Source: Streptomyces sp. R44 (GTDB taxonomy: Bacteria; Actinomycetota; Actinomycetes; Streptomycetales; Streptomycetaceae). From it: a stretch of 64,000 nucleotides of DNA. Shown piece after piece: positions 8,856 through 17,752 of this stretch (the first letter of the stretch is position 1; every line of letters starts with the position of its first letter). Below the pieces are notes generated by a model. It saw only the letters and a list, made by a program, of their open reading frames with translations, did not search any database and was not told the DNA's origin. The position numbers and the translations under genes are program-made. Location: contig NZ_CP163444.1 in NCBI RefSeq assembly GCF_041053105.1, positions 8,216,501-8,280,500 of the forward strand, given 5' to 3'.

Positions 8856-9557
8856 TCAGGCGAGCGCCGGTGCCCGCGTGAACCGTCTCCGTGGCGGCGC
8901 GTCGCCACCCGGGACGGACTCCGTCAGGCGCACCGCCTCCTCCTCGCCCCGCAGCAGGGCGACCAGGGAGGTCCGGGCCCGTGCCACCCGTGAGCGGACC
9001 GTGCCGACGGGACAGCCGATGGCCTCCGCTGCCTCGGCGTAGGGCAGGCCCAGGAGCTGGGTGAGGACGAAGGCCTCCTTCCGCTCGGCCGGAATGGCGG
9101 CCAGGAGCTCGGCGAGCGCGATGCCGTCCTCGAAGCCGGGCAGCCCCTGGGGCTGGGTGTGTTCGGCCTCCGTCTGCCAGTCGTCCCGGTCGGAGAGACG
9201 TGGACGGGCGGCCGCGTGCCGCAGGCTGTCGACCACCGTCCGGCGGGCGATCGACAGAAGCCACGTACGGGCCGAGGAACGCCCCTCGAAGCGGGGCAGT
9301 GCGGCGAGCGCGCGGAGGAAGACCTCCTGCGTGAGATCGTCGGCCGCCTGGCGGTCGGCGCTGAGGTAGGTCACATAGCGCCGGACGTCGCGGTGCAGGG
9401 CGCGTACGAAGAGGTCGGCCTTGGCCGGGTCGCCGTCCCGGGCGGCCAGCGCGAGCCGTGTCGTCGCCGCGTCGGTGTCCGCGTCCGGCGCGTGTGCCGA
9501 GCGGGCTGGTCTCGCCGGGCGCTGAGTGAGGGTGTCGTGGGCAGGAGTCATCGCCAC
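8856..9557 (-). CDS. ECF RNA polymerase sigma factor, SigC-like
   Basis: 233 aa from ATG 9557 (ATG 9551 is also possible). Sigma region 2 is at ~55-125, with DDLTQEVFLRAL and RSSARTWLLSIARR. Region 4 is at ~150-205, with LLGLPYAEAAEAIGCPVGTVRSRVARAR forming the helix-turn-helix. Both segments closely match mycobacterial SigC, which in M. tuberculosis directs copper-acquisition genes and lacks a linked anti-sigma factor; none is seen here either. The neighbours on the same strand are a His/Met-rich membrane protein and a copper ATPase remnant, so a role in copper response is plausible. Target promoters were not identified. Confidence 0.85.
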   Translation of the reverse strand: MAMTPAHDTLTQRPARPARSAHAPDADTDAATTRLALAARDGDPAKADLFVRALHRDVRRYVTYLSADRQAADDLTQEVFLRALAALPRFEGRSSARTWLLSIARRTVVDSLRHAAARPRLSDRDDWQTEAEHTQPQGLPGFEDGIALAELLAAIPAERKEAFVLTQLLGLPYAEAAEAIGCPVGTVRSRVARARTSLVALLRGEEEAVRLTESVPGGDAPPRRRFTRAPALA

Positions 9558-9707
9558 AAGTCCTTACGAGGCAAAGGGAATCCGGCCGGGCGCGCGGATG
9601 AGGGCGGCGCCGTGCCGGTGACTGGTACGGCCTGCAGCGACCGAGCGGAAGCGGCATGACCGATGCCCGAGGGACGGACTGAGCCGTCGAGCTCGGGGAG
9701 CCGGCTG

Positions 9708-10409
9708 TCAGAGGACAGCGAGTGCCTGGGGAGGACCTCGGGAGATGAGCGAATGGGCGAGGAGGAGCTGCCGGGGAGCGCGCTCGTCACCGGCCCGTAC
9801 CGGCCGGAAGCGAGGCCCGCTTCGCACGGCGGGGACGAAGGACGCGAGCAGCGGACACAGGGGGCGGAACAGCCGCAGGGACGCGGCGCGCAGGAGACGG
9901 AACGCCGCCTGCTCGCCGTACGCCATCCACAGTCCGCTCAGGAGCGCGGCCAGGAGGTGCGCCGAGAGCATGCCGAAGGATGCCGACATGTTTGTCATGT
10001 CGTGCCCGGCCGGCGCCTCGGAGATCATGCCGACGGACGAGGTCATGTCCCCGTGGCCCATGGCCGCGTGCGACATGTGAGCGTGTGCCGCATGCACGTC
10101 GCCCATCGGCATCGGCATGGACATGGACATGGGCACGGCCGTCGGCATCGGCGTCGTCGGCTGGGACCAGGAGAAGGCCGTGTGGAGCGCGCTCTGCACG
10201 ACCACGCTCGCCGCGGTGACGGCGAGGAGGCCGCGCTCGCGGCTCGCGAGGACCCAGGTGACCGCCGTGGTGGCGGCGAAGGCGAGGGAGAGGGTCCAGG
10301 CGGGCACGCCCTGCCCCGACATCAGGATGTGACCGGTGGCAGCGAGCAGCACACAGACGGCCGCGAACATCGCGGCCCGCACTCCTCGCGAACATCGGCC
10401 TGGTGTCAT
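9708..10409 (-). CDS. integral membrane protein with Met/His-rich loop, probable copper-related
   Basis: 233 aa from ATG 10409, with AAGGA 10 nt upstream. There are three or four helices before residue ~75, then a Met/His-rich loop (repeated MSMSMPMPMG and HAAHAHMSHAAMGHGDM), then another helix (~155-175) and a basic tail. The Met/His content is typical of extracytoplasmic copper-binding loops. The gene lies upstream of the SigC-like sigma factor on the same strand, with a 150-nt gap. I do not know a family name. A copper sensing or binding role is inference from composition and context. Confidence 0.65.
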   Translation of the reverse strand: MTPGRCSRGVRAAMFAAVCVLLAATGHILMSGQGVPAWTLSLAFAATTAVTWVLASRERGLLAVTAASVVVQSALHTAFSWSQPTTPMPTAVPMSMSMPMPMGDVHAAHAHMSHAAMGHGDMTSSVGMISEAPAGHDMTNMSASFGMLSAHLLAALLSGLWMAYGEQAAFRLLRAASLRLFRPLCPLLASFVPAVRSGPRFRPVRAGDERAPRQLLLAHSLISRGPPQALAVL

Positions 10410-10609
10410 GGCGCGCCCATCCTTGCACCCCTCTCCGGAGGCATGAGGGCGGGTACGGCCGTCCCGCGGCCGCCCCCTCGACCTGTCGGGACATGAGTAC
10501 GCGACTGTGACACGTCCCACAAGAGCGCCTCGGGAACTTCCGGCACGGTCGCGACGACTCCCTGAAGGCGACGGCGTTCGGTCCGTTCGCCGAAGCGGGG
10601 AGGGGACAT

Positions 10610-11839
10610 GTGGTGAGGAGGGCGGGCACGGCGACCGAGGCGGCACCTGCCGATGCCGGAGAGGGGTCGGCCCGCGGACTGACCGCGCTCCTGACGACGG
10701 CCATGGCCTTCTCGATGATGCAGCTCTTCCTGCTCGGAGCGCTGGGCCCGCGCCTCGTCGACCGACTCGGTGTCTCGGAGACCGTGCTGGGCCTGACCAC
10801 CACGGTGGGCTTCGGCACGGCAGCCGTCCTCTCGCCCGCCGGCGGCCGGATCGTCGACCGCATCGGCCCCCGCCGGGCCCTCGTGGCCCTGCTCGCCCTC
10901 TCGGCCGTGGCACTGGGTCTGATCGGCGCCGCGCCCGGCTCCAGTCTGCTGCTCGCGGCCGTCGCGCTCGGCGGCCTGCCCCAGGCGCTCGCCAACCCGG
11001 CGACGAACAAGGCGATCCTGGTGTCGGTACCCGCGCCGAAGAGGGGCGCGGTCACCGGTGCCAAGCAGTCCGGTGTCCAGCTGGGGGCCTTCGTGGCCGG
11101 GCTGCCCCTCGCCGTGGCCGCGAGCGCGATCGGCTGGCGGGGCGCGGTCTGGGTGGCTGCCGGTGCGGCGCTCCTCGCTGCCCTGTGGGCCTGGCGCACA
11201 CTGCCGGCCGACGCGTCATCGCCGCCGAAGGTGGCCGCGAGCGGTCCGGCACGGTCCCGCCCCCGTGGGCCCGTGCCCTGGCTGGCCGCCTTCTCGCTCT
11301 TCCTCGGCGCGGGCATCGCCTCCGTCAACACCTACCTCGCCCTGTTCGGCTCCCAACGCCTCGGCATGGGGCCCACGGTGGCGGGCGCTCTGGTCGCGGT
11401 CCTCGGCGTCGCGGGGATCGCCGGCCGCGTCGGCTGGTCCCGGGCCGCCACACCCGGTCGGGCCCCGTGGCTGCCGGGCCTGCTCGCCGGGGGAGCGGTG
11501 GGCGCGGCCGTGCTCCTGGCCGCCGCCGTCCGCGTCGGCCCGCTGGTGTGGGTGGCAGCGGTGGCGGTGGGCGTCTTCGCCGTGTCGGGCAACGCCGTCT
11601 CGATGGTCCTGGTGATGCAGCGCTCCGCCCCGGGCCGCGCGGGGCAGGACTCCGCGCTGGTCGCCGCCGGCTTCTTCGCCGGATTCGCCGTGGGGCCACC
11701 GCTGTTCGGGTTCCTCGCGGAGCGCGGGCGGTACGGGGAGGGCTGGTCGCTGGTCGCCGTCGAGTTCGCCGTCGCGGGGGCCGTCGCGCTCGCCTGGGCG
11801 GTGCGGGACCGCCGTACGCGCGCGGACGGTCCGCGATGA
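10610..11839 (+). CDS. MFS transporter
   Basis: 409 aa from GTG 10610 or GTG 10613, behind a GGGGAGGGGA purine tract. It has 12 predicted helices in two halves, with the MFS loop 2-3 signature (GGRIVDRIGPRRALV, residues ~82-96), a helix 5 segment GAKQSGVQLGA, and a soluble central loop at ~195-220. By family it is a proton-coupled importer or exporter in the cytoplasmic membrane. The substrate is unknown. Its TGA overlaps the ATG of the GH88-like gene, so sugar or oligosaccharide uptake is plausible. Confidence 0.8.
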   Translation: MVRRAGTATEAAPADAGEGSARGLTALLTTAMAFSMMQLFLLGALGPRLVDRLGVSETVLGLTTTVGFGTAAVLSPAGGRIVDRIGPRRALVALLALSAVALGLIGAAPGSSLLLAAVALGGLPQALANPATNKAILVSVPAPKRGAVTGAKQSGVQLGAFVAGLPLAVAASAIGWRGAVWVAAGAALLAALWAWRTLPADASSPPKVAASGPARSRPRGPVPWLAAFSLFLGAGIASVNTYLALFGSQRLGMGPTVAGALVAVLGVAGIAGRVGWSRAATPGRAPWLPGLLAGGAVGAAVLLAAAVRVGPLVWVAAVAVGVFAVSGNAVSMVLVMQRSAPGRAGQDSALVAAGFFAGFAVGPPLFGFLAERGRYGEGWSLVAVEFAVAGAVALAWAVRDRRTRADGPR

Positions 11840-12924
11840 CCGCCACGGGTGGGGCCGAGGAAGCCCTCGACCTCATGTGCCGCCGCGTGGGGGAGACCTC
11901 GGAGCAGGTGGGTGACCGCTTTCCCCTGTACGCCGAGCCGGCCGACGGTCGTTGGACGACGACAGGACGTGGATCGTGGACGGGCGGATTCTGGGCGGGA
12001 CTTCTGTGGCTCCGGGCCGGCCACACCGGGAGCGACGCGGACCGTACGGCGGCTGCCGCCGTCACCGCCCGGCTCGCCCCCTGGGCCGAAGCGGACACCG
12101 CGACCCGCGGCCTCATCCTCTGGTACGGCACCGCCCTGGCCGGCGAGGACGGTACGGCGAGAAGCCTGCGGGAGCGTGCGGCGAAGTCCGCCGTCGGCGC
12201 CTTCGACACGGCACTGGGCCTCGTCCCGTGGGGCGCGGCCCTCGGCGGCGCACGGCTGCGGGCTCGTACGGACGGCGTCCCCGGTCTCGTACCCCTGCTG
12301 GCCTCGGCCGGACCCGAGGGCCAGACGGTGGCCGCCGCACACCTGCACCGCCACCTGGACCTGTGCCTGCCCGGCGAGGGCAGCGGGCGGCCCCGCCCGG
12401 CATGGCGCTGGGACGAGGCGCACGGCTGGCTGGCCGAAGCGGATCCCGCACCCGGCTGGGCCCGGGGTGAGGCGTGGCTCCTCCTGGCCGTCGCGGACGC
12501 CCTGCTGCTCGCGGACGCCCCGTGCCGGCGTACGGACCGGCTTACTCGGGCGGCCGAACTCCTCCTCGCGGAGTGCGCGATGCTTGTCGGCCCCCCGGTC
12601 CCGCCGACGGACGCCGACCGGGCGGACGGCCCGCTCGACACCTCGGCCGCCGCCATCACCGCGGTCGCCCTCCTGAAGCTCGCGCTCGTTCCCGGGGCCG
12701 CGTGGTCGACAGCGTGCGCGTCCCGGGCGGAGGCCGTCCTGCACCGGCTCGTCCACGACCACCTCGCCCGGCCGGGCGGCCCGCGCCCGGCCGGGATGCT
12801 CCTCGACGGCTGCTACGACGCCCGCAGCGGCACGGCCGTCCGCCACGAACTCGTCTGGGGTGACTTCTTCCTGGCCCTCGGCCTGGCGGCCCTCGTCGGC
12901 CGCGTCGACCTCAGGCGGGTGTGA
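11836..12924 (+). CDS. GH88-like (unsaturated glucuronyl hydrolase-type) protein
   Basis: 362 aa from ATG 11836, overlapping the MFS stop by 4 nt. It has the alpha/alpha-barrel pattern of GH88/GH105 proteins: an early GSWTGGFWAGLLWL segment (~residue 45), repeated helical pairs, a Trp-rich RWDEAHGWLAEADP segment, WARGEAWLLLAVADAL, and an ending HELVWGDFFLALGL like the final conserved motif of GH88 enzymes. By family these remove unsaturated uronic acids or rhamnose-linked units from polysaccharide fragments. The catalytic Asp pair cannot be assigned by eye. Its last 14 nt overlap the end of the convergent acyl-CoA dehydrogenase gene. Confidence 0.6.
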   Translation: MTATGGAEEALDLMCRRVGETSEQVGDRFPLYAEPADGRWTTTGRGSWTGGFWAGLLWLRAGHTGSDADRTAAAAVTARLAPWAEADTATRGLILWYGTALAGEDGTARSLRERAAKSAVGAFDTALGLVPWGAALGGARLRARTDGVPGLVPLLASAGPEGQTVAAAHLHRHLDLCLPGEGSGRPRPAWRWDEAHGWLAEADPAPGWARGEAWLLLAVADALLLADAPCRRTDRLTRAAELLLAECAMLVGPPVPPTDADRADGPLDTSAAAITAVALLKLALVPGAAWSTACASRAEAVLHRLVHDHLARPGGPRPAGMLLDGCYDARSGTAVRHELVWGDFFLALGLAALVGRVDLRRV

Positions 12925-14107
12925 CGGCGGAGCCCGGACGGCTCCGCAGGACGCGCCGGGCGACGGACGAGACGTGCTGCTCGTCCGGCCCGTCGAGGAT
13001 GCGGGCCGTGCGACCCGTACGGAACAGCGCCGGCAGGGGCGTGTCCGGGCCGAGGCCGGCCGCGCCGAAGACCTGGATGGCCCGGTCCCCGACCTCCTGG
13101 AGGGTGCGCGCCGCCGCCGTCTTCGCCAGCCCGACCTCCACGTGGGCGTCGCGTCCGTCGGCGACCAGGGCCATCGCCTCGTACACGAGCGGCCGTGCCG
13201 TCCTCAGTGCCAACAAGCATTCGAAGACGTGCTGTCGGACGAGCTGGCGGTCCGCGAGCGGTCCCCGTGCACCCTGACGTGCCGTGGCCCGGTCACAGAG
13301 GAGATCGAAGGCCCGCTGGGCCTGACCGAGCCACCGCAACGCCCGTAGTGTCCGCCCCAGTTGGAGGCGTTCGCCCGCGACGGCCAGGGCTTGCCCGGTG
13401 TCGCCCACGAGGTGATCCTCGTCGACCTCGACGCCGTCGAACTCGATCTCGTACTGACCGGTCGCGCCCAGGATCGGCAGCTCGCGCACGATACGGAACC
13501 CGGGGGAGTCGGTCGGCACGAGGAGCAGGGAGAGTCCGGTGCGGTCTCCGGCCGACCCGCTGGTGCGGGCGAGTACGGTCACGAGGTCCGCGTCGCCCGC
13601 GTTCGACACGAACCACTTCCGGCCCGTGACGCGCCGGCCGCCGCCGGGCCGTCGCTCCGCCCGGGTCGTCGTGAGTGCGGGCTCGGTCCCCGGCGTGTCC
13701 GGCTCCGTCATCGCGTAGCAGGTACGGAGGTCGCCGGAGACGAGGCGCCGCAGGTACTCCGCGCGCACCCGTGCGGATCCGTGCCGCGACAGCATGGTCA
13801 CGTCGAGGAGGGACGCCGATCCGAGGGCCGCGGGACCGTGATCACTGGCACCTTCGGCCTCGGCGATCGCCGCGTAGGCGCTCAAGGACAGCCCGCCGCC
13901 GCCCAGTTCGGTCGGCAGGGGGAGCGCCCACAGGCCGGACTCACGGGCCTCCACGCGTAGCCGCTCCCGAAGGTCCCTGGCGTTCGGACCGCCCGCGTCG
14001 AGATCCGACTCGGACGGGAAGACGCGTTCACGGACGAACGCGGAGACCTTCTTCCGCAGCAGGTCGACATCCGCCGCATCGTGATCCGTTACGTCATGAT
14101 CCGTCAC
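12911..14107 (-). CDS. acyl-CoA dehydrogenase, ACAD10/11-like
   Basis: 398 aa from GTG 14107 behind GGAGGAAAA. It has an N-terminal helical domain (~1-125), the FAD-binding beta domain with CYAMTEPDTPGT (~130-142) and GRKWFVSNAGDADL, and a C-terminal helical bundle ending in DGPDEQHVSSVARR. The DGPDE segment in place of the usual YEGT is typical of ACAD10/11-type enzymes, which act on unusual or hydroxylated acyl-CoAs. By family it oxidises an acyl-CoA to the enoyl-CoA and passes electrons to ETF. It is divergent from the CoA-transferase/ligase pair and may share a promoter region with it (14108-14252). Confidence 0.85.
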   Translation of the reverse strand: MTDHDVTDHDAADVDLLRKKVSAFVRERVFPSESDLDAGGPNARDLRERLRVEARESGLWALPLPTELGGGGLSLSAYAAIAEAEGASDHGPAALGSASLLDVTMLSRHGSARVRAEYLRRLVSGDLRTCYAMTEPDTPGTEPALTTTRAERRPGGGRRVTGRKWFVSNAGDADLVTVLARTSGSAGDRTGLSLLLVPTDSPGFRIVRELPILGATGQYEIEFDGVEVDEDHLVGDTGQALAVAGERLQLGRTLRALRWLGQAQRAFDLLCDRATARQGARGPLADRQLVRQHVFECLLALRTARPLVYEAMALVADGRDAHVEVGLAKTAAARTLQEVGDRAIQVFGAAGLGPDTPLPALFRTGRTARILDGPDEQHVSSVARRVLRSRPGSAVTPA

Positions 14108-14252
14108 TGTTTTCCTCCATCTCGGGAACTCGACAGAACACGCGTCCGACTGCCTGCCCGTGGAAGTGGTCGGGCGTACCGGCTCCCCAGTTCCCGTGAC
14201 CGTGAAAGTCCCCGTGCGACGGCCACCACCGCCGCGCCAGGAGAGGAGAGCC

Positions 14253-16040
14253 ATGGCGTCATCAGCGACCGCGCACACCGCGGTCCGCCGTCCGCTCGAC
14301 ACAGCCCGTCCGCTCGACGCACTGCGGTGCGACATCGGCGGCCCCGAGGCTCTGACCCGCGTCGTGTCCGACCATCTGAGGCGGCTCGGGGCGACGGTCC
14401 GGGACGACGGCTCGGGGGACATCGCACTCGGCGGCGATGGGTTCGCGCCCGTCGCGGCCCGCACCGCCTGGGGGTCGGCCGGCTCCGGGATCGAGGACGA
14501 GGCCACCGCCCAGGCCGTCACCGGCGTCATGGCCGTCCACGGCCGCCGCCACGGGACCCCGCGCGGCCTCGGCGTCGACTGTCTGGCCACCGCCACCGGC
14601 GTGCTCACCGTCCAGGGCTTGCTCGCCGGGCTCGTCGGGCAGGCCCGGGGCGGTGCGCCGGCCCGCGTGCGCACGACGACGGCCGACCGGGCCGGGCTGC
14701 TCACCGTCTCCCAGTACCTCGCCGCGGCCGGCGCCGACGAGCCGGAGGCCGTCGAACCGGCCCCCGGCGGACCGCCGTTCACCTCCGCCGACGGCTTCCT
14801 CTTCGAGCTGGAGACACTCGACCCGGGGGCCTGGGCGGAGTTCTGGCGCGCCCTGGAGGCTCCCGCCGACGCGATACGAGCGGGCTGGCGGCCCTTCCAG
14901 TTCCGGTACGCCACCGCCTGCGCGCCCTTCCCCGTCGACCTGCACGAGGTGACCCGTCGCCACGCCTGGGCGCGGATCCGGCAGGCCGCCGCGCTGTCGG
15001 GAGCCGAGGTGTGCCGACTGCGGACGCTCGCCGAGCGCGCAGGAGAGGACGACGGCGCCGACCCGTGGAGCCTGCGCACGCTGGATCCGGGCCGACGGGG
15101 GACCGCCACGGCCGCCACGGCGGACCGGCCGCTGGCCGGCCTGACCGTCCTGGAGGCGGGCCGCCGGATCCAAGCACCCCTTGCCGCACATCTGTTGGGC
15201 CTGCTGGGCGCCCGCGTGATCCGGATCGAGCCGCCGGGCGGTGACCCGCTCCGGGGCATGCCGCCCGCCTGCGACGGGATCTCCGCCCGCTGGCTCGCCC
15301 TCAACCGGGGCAAGGAGGCGGTGGAGATCGACATCAAGGCGCCCGGTGACCGGGGCCGCCTGCGTGAACTCGTGGCCGACGCCGACGTGTTCGTCCACAA
15401 CTGGGCCCCGGGCAAGGCCGCCGAACTCGCACTCGACGCCGAGCACCTGACCGCCGTGAACCCGTCCCTCGTCTACGCCTACACCGGGGGCTGGGCCGAC
15501 CGGCTCGACGACGCCCCCATGGGCACCGACTTCATGGTGCAGGCCCGCACGGGTGTCGGGGAAGCCGCCCATCCGGCGGGCGAACCGCCCGTCCCGTCCC
15601 TGATGACGCTCCTCGACGTCCTGGGTGGTCTGCACGGCACCGAGGCCGTCCTCGCCGGCCTGCTTCTGCGCGAGCGCACGGGCCACGGCGTACGGGTCGA
15701 CTCCTCGTTGCTCGGCGCGGCCGACACCCTCCTCGCCCCCGTCCTGCGACAGGTCGCCGCCGGCGCGGACTCCCGGCGCCCCGCCGGATTCCGGTACCCG
15801 CTCCGGACCTCCGACGGCTGGATCGCCCCCAGCGACACCAGCGCGCCCGCCGCCGCGGCGTACGACGTCACGGGCATGTGCACCGAGGACGCCCTGGACC
15901 GGCTGCGCGGCCACGGCCTGACGGCCACCGCCGTCACCACGGACCTGTCCGCCCTCCACCACGATCCGCGGCTGTCCGGCTCGATCAGCCGGGACGCGCA
16001 CGGTGCCCCCGCCGTCCCCGACCCCTGGAGCTTCGCGTGA
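14253..16040 (+). CDS. class III (CaiB/BaiF-type) CoA-transferase, internally duplicated
   Basis: 595 aa from ATG 14253 behind GGAGAGGAGAG. The C-terminal ~300 residues are a good CaiB/BaiF core: LTVLEAGRRIQAPLAAHLLGLLGARVIRIE, ALNRGKEAVEIDIK, VHNWAPGKA, and MGTDFMVQARTGVG with the Asp expected to carry CoA. The N-terminal ~270 residues look like a degenerate second copy (early PLDALRCDIG and GFLFELETLDPGAWAEFW segments). Single-domain relatives are ~400 aa. By family it moves CoA between carboxylic acids in the cytoplasm. Its stop overlaps the next GTG, so it is coupled to the ligase. With the divergent dehydrogenase this makes an acyl-CoA pathway of unknown substrate. Confidence 0.8.
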   Translation: MASSATAHTAVRRPLDTARPLDALRCDIGGPEALTRVVSDHLRRLGATVRDDGSGDIALGGDGFAPVAARTAWGSAGSGIEDEATAQAVTGVMAVHGRRHGTPRGLGVDCLATATGVLTVQGLLAGLVGQARGGAPARVRTTTADRAGLLTVSQYLAAAGADEPEAVEPAPGGPPFTSADGFLFELETLDPGAWAEFWRALEAPADAIRAGWRPFQFRYATACAPFPVDLHEVTRRHAWARIRQAAALSGAEVCRLRTLAERAGEDDGADPWSLRTLDPGRRGTATAATADRPLAGLTVLEAGRRIQAPLAAHLLGLLGARVIRIEPPGGDPLRGMPPACDGISARWLALNRGKEAVEIDIKAPGDRGRLRELVADADVFVHNWAPGKAAELALDAEHLTAVNPSLVYAYTGGWADRLDDAPMGTDFMVQARTGVGEAAHPAGEPPVPSLMTLLDVLGGLHGTEAVLAGLLLRERTGHGVRVDSSLLGAADTLLAPVLRQVAAGADSRRPAGFRYPLRTSDGWIAPSDTSAPAAAAYDVTGMCTEDALDRLRGHGLTATAVTTDLSALHHDPRLSGSISRDAHGAPAVPDPWSFA

Positions 16041-17692
16041 CCGTCACCCTGACCGACCTGCTGCCCGCCGAACTCCGCCGCTCCTGGGTGGTCGACGGCA
16101 CCTGCCCGGACCTCGACCTCTACAGCCTCTACCGGGCCAGACAGATAGCCGACCTGCACCGCACCGCCGTGATCGACGCCAAGGGCACGCTCTGCTACAC
16201 GGCCCTCGACCGCAAGGTCCGATGTCTCGCCGAGGGCCTGCGCGGGCTCGGCATCGGTGTCGGGGACGTCGTCGCCGTCCAGCTCCCCGACAACCGCAAC
16301 GCCGTCATCGCGGATCTCGCCCTCGCCGCACTGGGCGCCGTCGCCCTCCCCTTCCCCGTCGGGCGCGGCGCCGTGGAGGCCGAGTGCCTGCTGCGCCGCG
16401 CGGAGGCGGTGGCCGTCATCGCCGCGACCGAACACCGCGACCAGCACCACGCCGCCGACCTCCAGACCCTCGCCCCGGCACTGCCCGCCCTGCGCCACGT
16501 GATCGCCGCAGGACGCGGCACCGCCCCTGAGGGAACGATTCCCCTGGCCCAGCTGCTGCGGACGGACCCCGCCGGATTCGTCCCGGCCCGCCCCGACCCC
16601 GACAGCGCCGCGCGCATCCTCGTCTCCTCCGGGTCGGAGGCGGAACCGAAGATGGTGGCGTACTCCCACAACGCCCTGGCCGGCGGGCGCGGCAACTTCC
16701 TCGCCTCCCTCATGCCCGACGGCGCTCCGCCCCGCTGCCTCTTCCTCGTGCCGCTCGGCTCGGCCTTCGGGTCGAACGGCACGGCCGTCACGCTCGCGCG
16801 GCACGGCGGCACCCTCGTCCTGCTCGACCACTTCACGCCCGAGGCCGCGCTCGCGGCCGTGCGGGAGCACGAGCCCACCCACATCCTCGGCGTGCCCACC
16901 ATGATCCGGATGATGCTGGAGGCCCTGGAGAAGGCGGACGGCCCGCTGCCCACTCCCACCGCGCTCGTCCTGGGGGGCGCACCCCTCGACGAAGCCACCG
17001 CGACGGCGGCGGCCGAGGCGTTCGGCTGCCCGGTCGTCAACCTCTACGGGTCGGCGGACGGCGTCAACTGTCATACGGGACTGGGGCATTCCGTGCCGCC
17101 CACCGACCGCTCCGGCGTCGTCGCCGGCCGGCCCGATCCCCGGGTCACCGAGATCCGCATCGCCGACCCCGACACGCACGAGCAGCTGCCCGACGGGCGG
17201 GTCGGGGAGATCGTCTCGCGCGGACCGATGACCCCGCTCCGCTACGTGGCCTCCCCCGACCTCGACGCCCGCTACCGCACTCCGGAGGGGTGGGTCCGGA
17301 CGGGCGACCTCGGCTTCCTCGACGACGGGGGCGTCCTCCACGTCGTCGGCCGTTTCAAGGACATCGTGATACGTGGCGGCGCCAACATCAGCCCCGCCGA
17401 GGTCGAGCGCGCACTGGTCTCCCACCCGCAGGTGCGGGACGTCGTCTGCGTCGGGGTGCCCGACCCGCTGATGGGGGAGCGGCTCGCCGCCTGCCTGGTC
17501 GGCAAGGGCTCCAGGGTCCCGACGCTGACGGAACTCGGCGTCTACCTGGCCGAGCGCGGTCTCGACCGGCACAAGCACCCCGAGCACCTGCTCGTGCTCC
17601 CCGAACTGCCGCTGACCGCCGCCGGAAAGCCCGATCGCGCGGCGCTGCGGCGCCGGATCGCCGAGCGGGGAACCACCCTCGTCGAGGCCTGA
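16037..17692 (+). CDS. AMP-forming acyl-CoA synthetase / ligase
   Basis: 551 aa from GTG 16037, a 4-nt GTGA overlap with the CoA-transferase. Adenylate-forming motifs are in order: a P-loop variant SSGSEAEPK (~194-202), NLYGSADG (in place of the common YGxTE), GWVRTGDLGFLDDGG, GRFKDIVIRGGANISPAEVE and the C-terminal PLTAAGKPDR with the catalytic lysine. It would activate a carboxylic acid to acyl-CoA via acyl-AMP. The altered YGSADG motif may mark unusual specificity. The gene ends at a perfect hairpin. Confidence 0.85.
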   Translation: MTVTLTDLLPAELRRSWVVDGTCPDLDLYSLYRARQIADLHRTAVIDAKGTLCYTALDRKVRCLAEGLRGLGIGVGDVVAVQLPDNRNAVIADLALAALGAVALPFPVGRGAVEAECLLRRAEAVAVIAATEHRDQHHAADLQTLAPALPALRHVIAAGRGTAPEGTIPLAQLLRTDPAGFVPARPDPDSAARILVSSGSEAEPKMVAYSHNALAGGRGNFLASLMPDGAPPRCLFLVPLGSAFGSNGTAVTLARHGGTLVLLDHFTPEAALAAVREHEPTHILGVPTMIRMMLEALEKADGPLPTPTALVLGGAPLDEATATAAAEAFGCPVVNLYGSADGVNCHTGLGHSVPPTDRSGVVAGRPDPRVTEIRIADPDTHEQLPDGRVGEIVSRGPMTPLRYVASPDLDARYRTPEGWVRTGDLGFLDDGGVLHVVGRFKDIVIRGGANISPAEVERALVSHPQVRDVVCVGVPDPLMGERLAACLVGKGSRVPTLTELGVYLAERGLDRHKHPEHLLVLPELPLTAAGKPDRAALRRRIAERGTTLVEA

Positions 17693-17695
17693 CGG

Positions 17696-17742
17696 CATGA
17701 GGGAGGGGAGGGCCGCCGTCGGCGGCCCTCCCCTCCCTCATG
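17696..17742. terminator. perfect bidirectional hairpin between convergent genes
   Basis: A 22-bp perfect inverted repeat (left arm 17696-17717, beginning CATGAGGGAGGGGAGG; right arm 17721-17742) with a 3-nt loop. It fills most of the 60-nt gap between the convergent ligase and metal-binding lipoprotein genes, so it should terminate transcription from both sides. Confidence 0.85.
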
Positions 17743-17752
17743 TGGCCCGGGC

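Noticed and set aside
15479..17698. 739-aa minus-strand frame opposite the CoA-transferase and ligase genes
   Set aside because: It spans two real genes with all catalytic motifs on the plus strand; the composition is that of a GC shadow.
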